In this document: piece by piece, positions 1-6,664 of the stretch
Numbering within the stretch: the stretch's first letter is position 1
Layout of the letters: the number at the start of each line of letters is the position of its first letter
Assembly (NCBI GenBank): GCA_030632175.1
Contig: DAOVVG010000060.1
Location: forward strand, 1 to 10,651
Origin: Gammaproteobacteria bacterium
GTDB taxonomy: Bacteria > Pseudomonadota > Gammaproteobacteria > UBA9214
Length of the DNA stretch: 10,651 nucleotides
Direction: 5' to 3'
Made by a program: the position numbers and the translations under genes
The notes under the pieces: generated by a model
The model's database searches: none
Seen by the model: only the letters and a program-made list of their open reading frames with translations
What the model was told of the DNA's origin: nothing

Positions 1-79
1 GGAACAACGGACTCATTAAGATATTACTCACGCCAATAATGGCCCAGATAACACCAATTATTTTTAGTAATAATCCCAT
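1..79 (-). CDS. Small hydrophobic membrane protein, N-terminal 26 residues only (cut by window edge)
   Basis: The reading frame opens at an ATG at 79 and is still open at base 1, giving 26 residues and no stop. The peptide is almost entirely hydrophobic (MGLLLKIIGVIWAIIGVSNI, then a few more non-polar residues), which fits a first transmembrane helix or an uncleaved signal anchor. An AAGGAG Shine-Dalgarno sequence lies at 92-87, 7 nt before the ATG, and is the main reason to believe the gene. A TAA stop of a possible upstream 71-codon frame directly abuts this ATG (82-80). The function is unknown; small inner-membrane proteins of this type are common in Gammaproteobacteria. The family cannot be settled from 26 residues. 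Confidence 0.6.
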   Translation of the reverse strand, partial: MGLLLKIIGVIWAIIGVSNILMSPLF

Positions 80-436
80 TTATGTACTCCTTGGTATTTT
101 TCCGTACAGGCGTCCGTGCAAGCTGGAATGTTTGACGACCGCGTGCCTTAACTGTAGTTCATGGCGGCCCTCAAGCAAAACAAACAGGTGGCCAGCCACA
201 GGGGCGAGGTTCAGTGCAATCTGTTCATTAATCAATAAATTACAGCCGGCGGGTGAGATGTCACGCCAGCCACGACGCGACCGTCTTGTACTCAATTAAA
301 GCATGAAACATAGCACATAAGCCGGTACACTACGCAGCCCTCCTGATTTTACCCGGGTTCACTTCAAGCAGGGGCATTCAGGATACCCGAAAAACCTCTG
401 GCGCTCCGCGCATACCATCCGTCCCAGGCACCGCAC
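80..436. other. Divergent intergenic stretch without a convincing gene
   Basis: This stretch separates the minus-strand small membrane protein from the plus-strand helicase. On the minus strand a 71-codon frame (295-80, TTG start, no Shine-Dalgarno) ends exactly at the ATG of the next gene. It resembles nothing I recognise and has rare Arg codons at both ends, so I do not call it. Just upstream is a 12-codon frame with a GTG start at 330, preceded by a perfect AGGAGG at 344-339 with 8-nt spacing; its TGA overlaps the TTG of the 71-codon frame. A weak extended -10 (TGC-TATGTT, 315-307, minus strand) lies inside it. On the plus strand the helicase leader (about 300-436) shows no good sigma-70 promoter and no clear hairpin. 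Confidence 0.5.
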
Positions 437-2236
437 ATGACTACCGATACGGTAACCGCTTTTAACGAATTAGCGCTGAACAAACAACTCCTCAAGGCCC
501 TTGATGAAGTGGGTTATGAAACCCCGTCGCCTATACAGGCGCAGACGATCCCGCTATTGCTGGAAGGTAAAGACATAATCGGTCAGGCGCAGACCGGTAC
601 TGGTAAAACCGCAGCCTTTGCCCTGCCGTTATTATCCAACCTCGATTTAAAACAAAAAGATCCGCAGGTGCTGGTGCTTGCGCCTACCCGCGAACTCGCA
701 ATCCAGGTGGCGGAAGCCTTTCAGAAATACGCAAAGCAATTGAAAGGCTTTCATGTATTACCTGTATATGGTGGCCAGGACTACCGTGGACAAATACAGG
801 CCCTGAAACGTGGTGTACATGTGGTGGTTGGTACACCCGGTCGTGTTATGGATCACATGCGTCGTGGCACCCTGAAACTGGACAATCTCAGCGCACTGGT
901 GCTGGACGAAGCCGATGAAATGCTGCGCATGGGTTTTATCGATGATGTGGAATGGGTACTGGAACAATCGCCAGCAGACAGACAAATTGCGTTGTTCTCG
1001 GCCACCATGCCACAACAGATTCGGCGCATAGCTACGCGACACTTAAATAAACCTGTCCAGGTAACCATTCAGACTAAAACCACCACGGTTGATACTATTC
1101 ACCAGCGTTTCTGGCCAGTGAGTGGTATGCACAAACTGGATGCCTTAACCCGTATTCTTGAAGCCGAGCAATTTGATGCCATGCTGGTTTTCGTGCGCAC
1201 CAAAACGTCAACAGTAGAGTTATCAGAAAAGCTTGCAGCGCGTGGTTATGAAACGGCAGCACTCAATGGTGATATCCCGCAAAGTCAGCGCGAACGCACC
1301 ATTAAGCAATTAAAAAATGGCAAGCTGGATATACTGGTTGCCACCGATGTCGCAGCGCGTGGTCTCGATGTGGAACGCATCAGTCACGTAATCAATTACG
1401 ATATCCCCTATGATACGGAAGCCTATGTACACCGCATTGGTCGTACCGGTCGCGCTGGTCGAAAAGGCGAGGCCATCCTGTTCGTTGCTCCGCGTGAAAG
1501 GCGTATGCTGGGTGCTATTGAAAAAGCCACCCGGCAGAAAATCTCCCTCATGGAACTGCCTTCAACTGAACTGATCAATGACAAGCGTATTGCAAAATTC
1601 CAGCAGCGCATTACCGATACACTTGCGAATGAGGATTTAGGATTATTTACCCAACTGATTGAACAATACCAGCAGGAACACAATATACCCGCCCAGGAAA
1701 TAGCTGCGGCGCTTGCACAGTTGTTACAGGGTGATACACCGCTGTTACTGCAAAACAAACCGCAACGCAAGGCAGATAAAAGCTGGGACAGCGGTGACAG
1801 ACCACCTCGCAGAAAACAGGCCCGTGGCAAGCCCGACGCTCGAACCACCAGGAAAGATTCCCCACCCGAAGAAGGTATGGAACGCTTTCGCCTGGAAGTA
1901 GGGCACAACCACAAGGTCAAGCCCGGCAATATCGTCGGTGCCATCGCAAACGAGGCAGGACTCGATAGCCAGCACATTGGCCGCGTCAGTATTTTCGATG
2001 ACTACAGCCTGGTTGATTTACCCAAGGGCATGCCCAAGGGGGCATTTAACAATTTAAGAAAGGCCTGGGTAGGGGGGCAGCTATTAAAGATCTCCCGTTT
2101 CGACAAGGACGCGAAGCCGGCTGGCGCAAGTAAACGTCCAAAAAAGAAAAGCGACATCAAGGTGAAAGTCCGCAGTAAAAAGCGTGTGAAGCCTAAAAGA
2201 AGCGTCAAGAAGAAGGTACGCAAAAAGAAACCGTAA
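437..2236 (+). CDS. deaD: DEAD-box ATP-dependent RNA helicase, DeaD/CsdA type
   Basis: This is a cytoplasmic RNA helicase that unwinds short RNA duplexes using ATP. Family members act in ribosome assembly, mRNA decay and cold adaptation. The full motif set is present: Q motif (F9, Q34), Walker A AQTGTGKT (51-58), PTREL (83-87), TPGR (133-136), DEAD (157-160), SAT (188-190), VATDVAARGLD (301-311) and HRIGRTGRAG (332-341). A basic, Pro-rich linker (about 440-480) leads to a DbpA-type RNA-binding domain (about 481-555), then a Lys/Arg-rich tail (565-599) likely to add non-specific RNA affinity. At 599 residues it is close to the usual length of this subfamily. The ATG at 437 has only a weak AGG 8 nt upstream, but it places the Q motif correctly. 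The gene stands alone and is convergent with the hydrolase. Related DbpA and RhlB/RhlE proteins differ in length or C-terminal domain, so DeaD is the best name. Confidence 0.93.
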   Translation: MTTDTVTAFNELALNKQLLKALDEVGYETPSPIQAQTIPLLLEGKDIIGQAQTGTGKTAAFALPLLSNLDLKQKDPQVLVLAPTRELAIQVAEAFQKYAKQLKGFHVLPVYGGQDYRGQIQALKRGVHVVVGTPGRVMDHMRRGTLKLDNLSALVLDEADEMLRMGFIDDVEWVLEQSPADRQIALFSATMPQQIRRIATRHLNKPVQVTIQTKTTTVDTIHQRFWPVSGMHKLDALTRILEAEQFDAMLVFVRTKTSTVELSEKLAARGYETAALNGDIPQSQRERTIKQLKNGKLDILVATDVAARGLDVERISHVINYDIPYDTEAYVHRIGRTGRAGRKGEAILFVAPRERRMLGAIEKATRQKISLMELPSTELINDKRIAKFQQRITDTLANEDLGLFTQLIEQYQQEHNIPAQEIAAALAQLLQGDTPLLLQNKPQRKADKSWDSGDRPPRRKQARGKPDARTTRKDSPPEEGMERFRLEVGHNHKVKPGNIVGAIANEAGLDSQHIGRVSIFDDYSLVDLPKGMPKGAFNNLRKAWVGGQLLKISRFDKDAKPAGASKRPKKKSDIKVKVRSKKRVKPKRSVKKKVRKKKP

Positions 2237-2263
2237 CAGCATTCATAATCTGGATAACCGGCA

Positions 2264-3244
2264 TTACCGGCAAAGAATTGCTACCTCGCTGGAGTTTTTG
2301 GTAACTATCTTCCCCGAAGGCAGGGCAGCTGCCTGATCGCTCACCCAGACGACCACATCACGCAAAACGACATCCGCCTGCAGGTCCCGCAGCAACATGT
2401 GATAACCGTCCGGATAGAGAACAAACCGGGTAGACGACTGCTCCGGCAACCGCTCAAGCATCACGCAGGTAGGGTCATGCGGGATGATCTCGTCTTTCTC
2501 GCCATAGAGTATCAGCGTGGGTACTGCCAGCTGTGGGCTCGACAACAACGCCTCTTCCATCAAGTTGGTGAGGCCATACATCGTGTCAATACGTGTTGCC
2601 TTGATAACCAGTGGGTCGCGCCCAAGAGCACGCAACATCTCTATGTTATCCGAGGGCGTTATTTCCAGGCCCTCACCCGTGAGGGTTTTGGCGGGCACAA
2701 CATGCGCGGCAAGTTTCAAGGTATTACGTTGCCAGAAGGGCATCGTTTGCCAGCCCCACACGGCCGGGCCGGCCAGCACCATGCCAGCTATACAGGGTGC
2801 TGCTTGCTGCATGTTGATGGCAACCGCACCACCCATGCTTTCACCCAGCAGGAACAGGGGCAGGTCCGGGTGCTTGTCACAGATCAGACTTGCCATACTG
2901 GCTGCGTCAGATTCCAGCACATTGTCGCCAGGCCAGAGTCCGCGCTGTGCGGTTTCACCAAAGCCACGCTGGTCATAGGCATAGGTCATGATGTTATGGG
3001 TTGCGAAGAACCGTGCCGGACCATCAAAGGCATTGCGGTAATCATTAAAACCATGCAGCGCAAGGAATACCGCCTGCGGCGCGTCTGCCTCCCACGCCGT
3101 CACGGGTAGTTGGTAGCCATCCGACATAATTGCGTAGGTGGACGTCAACGCTGGTATCTGTGAGGTATTCGAGTTTTCCTGCACCTGCGGCGAGGCACAG
3201 CCCGCCAGGCTAACAAGCAGGATTAGTTGAATAAGGCTACGCAT
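2264..3244 (-). CDS. Alpha/beta-hydrolase lipoprotein, monoacylglycerol lipase / lysophospholipase-like
   Basis: A 326-residue serine hydrolase of the Hydrolase_4 (serine aminopeptidase S33 / lysophospholipase) type. The N-terminus is a lipoprotein signal with lipobox LAGC and C16 as the lipidated residue, so the enzyme is probably anchored to an envelope membrane. Visible active-site elements are the oxyanion LHGFND (63-68), the nucleophile elbow GESMGG with S136, the acid D251 in GEKDEIIP, and H282 in DGYHMLL; the triad is therefore complete. A cap region lies between about 160 and 235. The likely substrates are monoacylglycerols, lysophospholipids or other small esters; the sequence does not decide. 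I chose the ATG at 3244 because it gives a proper signal peptide; an in-frame TTG at 3268 is less likely. About 100 AT-rich bases separate it from the upstream operon, so it may have its own promoter. Confidence 0.88.
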   Translation of the reverse strand: MRSLIQLILLVSLAGCASPQVQENSNTSQIPALTSTYAIMSDGYQLPVTAWEADAPQAVFLALHGFNDYRNAFDGPARFFATHNIMTYAYDQRGFGETAQRGLWPGDNVLESDAASMASLICDKHPDLPLFLLGESMGGAVAINMQQAAPCIAGMVLAGPAVWGWQTMPFWQRNTLKLAAHVVPAKTLTGEGLEITPSDNIEMLRALGRDPLVIKATRIDTMYGLTNLMEEALLSSPQLAVPTLILYGEKDEIIPHDPTCVMLERLPEQSSTRFVLYPDGYHMLLRDLQADVVLRDVVVWVSDQAAALPSGKIVTKNSSEVAILCR

Positions 3245-3320
3245 CCAGCAAGCTGCTGCCAGCTGCAAAAGACATCAACCGCACTTTACAAACCACTGAT
3301 CTTCGTACTTTTATATATTT

Positions 3321-3349
3321 ATAACATGCAGTTATATTCTTTATCTCAA
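3321..3349 (-). promoter_or_regulatory. Possible sigma-70 promoter for the alpha/beta-hydrolase gene
   Basis: On the minus strand a TTGAGA box (3349-3344, five of six matches to TTGACA) is followed after 17 bp by TGTTAT (3326-3321, four of six matches to TATAAT), within a markedly AT-rich stretch. The -35 box overlaps the stop codon of the DUF3570 gene. Transcription would start about 70 bp before the hydrolase ATG. This is a pattern match only. Confidence 0.3.
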
Positions 3350-4476
3350 AACCATATTGAGACAAATATCTGCGCCACATCAGCCGAAAAGTCATAAAGC
3401 GGTTCCTTGCCGACCGGTGCATTTTTGTCGCGTAAATCGCGAAAATCATCGTAATCAAACATAATATGGTCGTAGGCGAAATTGATGCTGCCACGGTCAA
3501 TTGCATACCAGCCATTCTGCACGAAATCGTAACTAATCGTAAAGCCGATGGTATTACTGGTAAATTCACTCAATTCCTTGTCACGCGCCAGAAAGTTCTG
3601 CGAATCCTGCCGCGGGAACAGGTCACTGTAAAAATCTGCCGCATTCTGCGTGTAGTAGCGGTAGCGTCCCTCAAGTACCCAGCCGCTCGGCAACGGGTGT
3701 ACATAACCGATTTCAATATTATGGGCGGTAATATTCCAGCTATCGTCGAAGAAGCGATACTCGGCATAGGTCGCAGCCCGGTAAGGTAAATAATACATCG
3801 AGCGCACGGCTACCGCGTTGCTGGTACGCGTGTTCGGGTAAACCTCTGGTTCGTAGCTGTAGCCAATTGGACTGGTAGGGTCAACATAGCGGGCAGAGCG
3901 GTAGGGGTTATTCAGATATCCCTCATCCGTTATTAGCTCGTAATTTAACTCCATGATCATATCTTTAGTCAAAACCTGTGACAGGCCTACCTTGTAATTC
4001 TGCCGGTCAACATCTTTTGAAAAGGTTGGATCATTATTATTCTCGACTGTATCCCAGCTGCGCGCATAACCGAGTGACACGGTCGTCATATTGCCGAACA
4101 TATCCATACTGACGCCAAAGCTGGCCGTGTCGGACTGGTAATCATCTTCATCACTGTTGGTATAGGAAACACTCATGATGGAATCGCCATGCATATAGTC
4201 GGCACCGGCAGAAACTTCCGTCCGGTCCTCACTGTATTTACTGGCGGTTGTCACCACATCAATGGATGCACTACTGATAGAGTCCACATAATAATTGCCG
4301 CTTAGCGCTACATTCTGACCAATTTTTTTCAGCACCAGCACAGACGGACCGGTGATCTCGACACCACCACCGTCGTAGGAGTGATATAGCGCATCGGCGC
4401 GATCATCGGGCAATACACCGGCGTACGTCGGTAATGCGCCACATAACAGGCACAAGAGCAACAGGCACAACTTCAT
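3346..4476 (-). CDS. DUF3570 family outer-membrane beta-barrel protein
   Basis: A 376-residue exported protein whose composition and pattern fit a DUF3570 outer-membrane beta-barrel. The signal peptide is MKLCLLLLCLLCGALPTYA, with likely cleavage after A19. The mature part is rich in Tyr, Ser, Asp and alternating hydrophobic strands, and it ends in IWF; a C-terminal Phe is the usual signal for the BAM complex. A segment around 275-315 (Tyr-rich, then FYSDLF and LARDKELSEF) matches what I recall as the most conserved part of the family. The ATG at 4476 is preferred over a frame start at 4551: it lies 4 nt after the stop of the DUF4266 gene and begins exactly at the signal peptide. There is no strong Shine-Dalgarno, so translation is probably coupled. 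The molecular function of DUF3570 is not established. Pairing with DUF4266 and a thioredoxin is recurrent as I recall, often with the flavin transferase ApbE, which is not in this window. Confidence 0.85.
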   Translation of the reverse strand: MKLCLLLLCLLCGALPTYAGVLPDDRADALYHSYDGGGVEITGPSVLVLKKIGQNVALSGNYYVDSISSASIDVVTTASKYSEDRTEVSAGADYMHGDSIMSVSYTNSDEDDYQSDTASFGVSMDMFGNMTTVSLGYARSWDTVENNNDPTFSKDVDRQNYKVGLSQVLTKDMIMELNYELITDEGYLNNPYRSARYVDPTSPIGYSYEPEVYPNTRTSNAVAVRSMYYLPYRAATYAEYRFFDDSWNITAHNIEIGYVHPLPSGWVLEGRYRYYTQNAADFYSDLFPRQDSQNFLARDKELSEFTSNTIGFTISYDFVQNGWYAIDRGSINFAYDHIMFDYDDFRDLRDKNAPVGKEPLYDFSADVAQIFVSIWF

Positions 4477-4480
4477 GGTG

Positions 4481-4717
4481 CTAGTTGCAACCACAGCCAC
4501 CACCGTGTCCGCCTTCTGCACCCCGCGCACCCTCGCGCGCCTGGTAAACATGTGTCATGTAGGATGAGGAGACGGGATTCCGCTGAAAATTCATTATTGG
4601 ATCTGCAAGGTGGGCACGCTCATAGGGTTTCACCCACGGTTCAACGCTTGCACAACCCGACAGTAGCAGGCTGCAAACAGCCATTAGCCACAAGGTAATA
4701 TTCATTCGGGCATTCAT
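4481..4717 (-). CDS. DUF4266 family small lipoprotein with Gly/Cys-rich C-terminus
   Basis: A 78-residue lipoprotein. The signal ends in lipobox LSGC, with C22 predicted to be lipidated. The mature peptide begins ASVEPWVKPYERAHLADP and ends in a Gly-rich tail GGHGGGCGCN with C75 and C77. The WxKxYERxxLADP start and the GGGCGCN end are how I recognise DUF4266. The role is unknown; the closely spaced thiols could bind a metal, form a redox disulfide or be modified. The ATG at 4717 overlaps the TGA of the thioredoxin gene (ATGA, 4717-4714), indicating translational coupling. A GGGA sits directly next to the ATG, so an in-frame ATG at 4705 is also possible, but both starts give the same mature protein. 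The DUF3570 barrel gene follows after 4 nt and is the probable partner. Confidence 0.85.
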   Translation of the reverse strand: MNARMNITLWLMAVCSLLLSGCASVEPWVKPYERAHLADPIMNFQRNPVSSSYMTHVYQAREGARGAEGGHGGGCGCN

Positions 4718-5226
4718 TCCCTGATAAGGTCCCGTACCTGTTGTAGATAAACGTCTTCGAGGCCCGGTTTATAACCCTTGTGGAGATAACGCATATTGCC
4801 ATTCCGGTCCACCAGCACCGTACTCGGCATGGCAACGACGTCATACTGCTTGCTGACAACACTTTCATTGTCGAGCAGTACCGGGAAACTCACAGACATC
4901 TCCTGCAACAATTTTCTTGCCCTGGTTGAGTCTTCCTCGACATTGACACCCAGTACGGTAAATCCCAGCGCCTTGTACTTGTCATGCAGCTCGCTAAGCA
5001 CCGGCATCTCCTGCCGACACGGCCCACACCATGAAGCCCAGAAGTTGATTAATACAACTTCACCCCGGTATTCACTCAGCTTCAGGTTTTCACCTTCGAC
5101 ACTCTTGAGGGTAAAGTCCGGGGCAGCCGTTTCTTTCATGCCTGCCGTCACCGGGCTTACAATCATCAGAATGGCCGCCGTAATACCCAACCATGTCTTT
5201 AGAGTATTAGATACATTATTTTTCAT
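4714..5226 (-). CDS. TlpA-like periplasmic thioredoxin (thiol-disulfide oxidoreductase)
   Basis: A 170-residue exported thioredoxin-fold protein of the TlpA/ResA/AhpC-TSA type. The N-terminal segment to about residue 28 is a signal peptide (cleavage likely after VTA), though it could remain as an anchor. The active site is WCGPC (66-70, C67 and C70) in the context NFWASWCGPCRQEMP, and the cis-proline loop is AMPS (P134). Family members reduce disulfides in apocytochromes or other envelope proteins, fed by DsbD/CcdA-type membrane reductases; no such reductase lies in the window. Candidate clients here are the CxxCH heme sites of the operon's first protein and the CGC tail of DUF4266, whose gene overlaps it by 4 nt. 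I chose the ATG at 5226 because AGGAGA at 5237-5232 is 5 nt away; an ATG at 5232 falls on the Shine-Dalgarno itself. Confidence 0.9.
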   Translation of the reverse strand: MKNNVSNTLKTWLGITAAILMIVSPVTAGMKETAAPDFTLKSVEGENLKLSEYRGEVVLINFWASWCGPCRQEMPVLSELHDKYKALGFTVLGVNVEEDSTRARKLLQEMSVSFPVLLDNESVVSKQYDVVAMPSTVLVDRNGNMRYLHKGYKPGLEDVYLQQVRDLIRE

Positions 5227-5238
5227 AACCATCTCCTG

Positions 5239-5907
5239 TCAGAAAAAGAAACTGATACCACCCGTTGCCTCAAGGTTATGGGTGGTCTTGTCCTTGCCAA
5301 GTAAATCAGAATCAAAGATGTGGTCCCGAAAATCGACGTGCAGTGCTATCCAGTCAGTCATCAGAAAACGATAGCCGGCGCCGACATTCACGGTAAAATG
5401 ACTGTCATCAGCAAACTCGGTATTACCCACACCGGCAATGACATACAGTGCGCTGTTATAGGCATGCCCTTTGCCTATAAAGGCCTCACCCGGCAGAATG
5501 TTGTAACCCAGCGAGATGTTGTAGTAGGTCAACTCGCGCTGACTGTCTGACAGAATTTGTGCGCCGCCGCTTAATGTCTCGAAACTGGTTTCATCGGCTT
5601 CCGTTCGACCAATAGATGCCTCGGTAAAGAAGTCTTCCGTGATGTGATAGGCAAGACGGGCGCCATAGACGACGTTGCTGCCGAAATCCTCGATACTCAT
5701 GACGCCGACAAAGGCGCTTGCCTCAAAGTCTTCACTGTCGATATCAGCCTCGGTAATCGTGCGCCGCTCCAGCTGCGGCTTGATGACCGGCTCGGAATCC
5801 TCATACGGGGCATCATCAACCGGCATCAGGGAGCACCCTGAAAACAGCCCGAGAAGCGTCAATACACTGATTGACTTCAGAAGAAAAATGCGAAGCCTGC
5901 TTTCCAT
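5239..5907 (-). CDS. Lipidated outer-membrane beta-barrel protein
   Basis: A 222-residue protein with a lipoprotein signal (lipobox FSGC, C25) followed by an acidic linker (about 30-60) and a small beta-barrel domain (about 62-222) with alternating strands ending in GGISFFF, typical of an outer-membrane barrel terminus. The motifs FVGVMSIEDFGSN and ITEDFFTEASIG resemble the outer-membrane barrel domain TIGR04565, known from myxobacteria and Gammaproteobacteria; that assignment is from memory. It is a divergent relative of the barrel half of the preceding SH3 protein. The ATG at 5907 lies 31 nt inside the 3' end of the preceding gene, but an AGGAGA at 5920-5915 with 7-nt spacing strongly supports it. 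The thioredoxin gene follows after 12 nt. A barrel that is also lipid-anchored is unusual. The function is unknown. Confidence 0.82.
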   Translation of the reverse strand: MESRLRIFLLKSISVLTLLGLFSGCSLMPVDDAPYEDSEPVIKPQLERRTITEADIDSEDFEASAFVGVMSIEDFGSNVVYGARLAYHITEDFFTEASIGRTEADETSFETLSGGAQILSDSQRELTYYNISLGYNILPGEAFIGKGHAYNSALYVIAGVGNTEFADDSHFTVNVGAGYRFLMTDWIALHVDFRDHIFDSDLLGKDKTTHNLEATGGISFFF

Positions 5908-6653
5908 TCGTCGATCTCCTGGTTGTCATTCTTGTCCTGAAAAATGACATTGTTTTTGTACTCTGCGCGCACCATAAAACGGCGCGTCAAGTACAGCCTG
6001 ACTCCAACACCGGCACTGGCAATCTGATCAGTCCTGTCACTTTCATCAACCAGCGTCACATTCGGGTCTGTATAGATAAGTCCGCCACCCAGCGAGAAAA
6101 ACGGTGACAGCCGCCATTCGGGGAAAGGTTGCGCAACCAGAGTCACCCTGCCGATAATTGCGTCCGAAAAATCGCCAAAGACCTGGGATACTGATAATTC
6201 TGCCGAGAAATTCTGTGTCATGGCATAAGCTGCATACACTGTCATGATGTCCGCACCGTCAAAGTCACCGGCCAGCACACCACCTTCCCAGCGTCGTCGG
6301 GAGAAATCGCCGAATCCGGCTTCCGCGAACATCGTTTTCTCTCCTTCAGGGGTTAATGTCAGTTCCATCTCTGCACGCCTCACCCAACCTTCCTTGCCTC
6401 TTTTCGTACGCACCATGAACCAGTCAGTACGACGCTTGATCACCTCAACCTCATCACCCCGGTCGACAACATGAAACACCGGATATCCGCGACCGGGGCC
6501 GGTATGCATCTCCATGTAAGGTTCTGCCACCACGACCTTGTAATACTCATCATCCGCAAGCGCTTCGGTAGTTATAAAGCACTGCAGCAGGATAATGGCA
6601 GCCGTTAGCAGCCACATGGCATATCCATCCCTGACAAGCTGTTGCACACACAT
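5877..6653 (-). CDS. SH3b domain plus outer-membrane beta-barrel protein
   Basis: A 258-residue exported protein. After a hydrophobic signal sequence ending TTEALA (cleavage near residue 33) comes a bacterial SH3 domain (about 38-97). Its visible parts are MHTGPGRGYPVF, VVDRGDEVEVIKRRTDWFMVR and GKEGWV. A beta-barrel domain (about 108-258) follows, ending in FAFFF. SH3b domains often bind peptidoglycan or peptide ligands, so the protein may tie an outer-membrane barrel to the cell wall (inference). The ATG at 6653 is 11 nt after the stop of the HzsA-like gene but lacks a Shine-Dalgarno. An in-frame ATG at 6617 gives a shorter signal beginning MWLLTAAIILL and is a real alternative. Its 3' end overlaps the next barrel gene by 31 nt. 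The two barrels may be subunits of one complex or old duplicates. Confidence 0.82.
   Translation of the reverse strand: MCVQQLVRDGYAMWLLTAAIILLQCFITTEALADDEYYKVVVAEPYMEMHTGPGRGYPVFHVVDRGDEVEVIKRRTDWFMVRTKRGKEGWVRRAEMELTLTPEGEKTMFAEAGFGDFSRRRWEGGVLAGDFDGADIMTVYAAYAMTQNFSAELSVSQVFGDFSDAIIGRVTLVAQPFPEWRLSPFFSLGGGLIYTDPNVTLVDESDRTDQIASAGVGVRLYLTRRFMVRAEYKNNVIFQDKNDNQEIDEWKAGFAFFF
5915..5920 (-). promoter_or_regulatory. Ribosome binding site that fixes the overlapping start of the lipidated barrel gene
   Basis: AGGAGA on the minus strand lies 7 nt before the ATG at 5907 and sits within the coding sequence of the SH3b-barrel gene. It supports a genuine 31-nt overlap rather than a later start. Confidence 0.75.
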
Positions 6654-6664
6654 ACGGCAGGGTG

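Noticed and set aside
1423..1977. Minus-strand open frame of 184 codons inside the helicase gene
   Set aside because: It is antisense to conserved helicase motif VI and the DbpA domain, and its Ser/Cys-rich translation looks like an antisense shadow.
2254..2273. CCGG-cattA-CCGG repeat between the convergent helicase and hydrolase genes as a bidirectional terminator
   Set aside because: The stem is only about 4 bp, there is no T run on either side, and it overlaps the hydrolase stop codon.
2399..3109. Plus-strand open frame of 236 codons
   Set aside because: It is antisense to the alpha/beta-hydrolase, whose complete catalytic triad and lipobox show the minus strand is the coding one. The plus frame has no recognisable motif or ribosome binding site.
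3249..3267. Hairpin just upstream of the hydrolase ATG (AGCTG/CAGCT stem)
   Set aside because: The stem is short with a bulge and has no U-tract, so it fits neither a terminator nor a known riboswitch. It may be a chance product of repeated GCTGC-type bases.
3346..4551. Longer DUF3570 start at 4551
   Set aside because: The extra 25 residues are Arg/Val-rich, overlap the DUF4266 gene in another frame, and would place the signal peptide internally. The ATG at 4476 begins exactly at the signal peptide.
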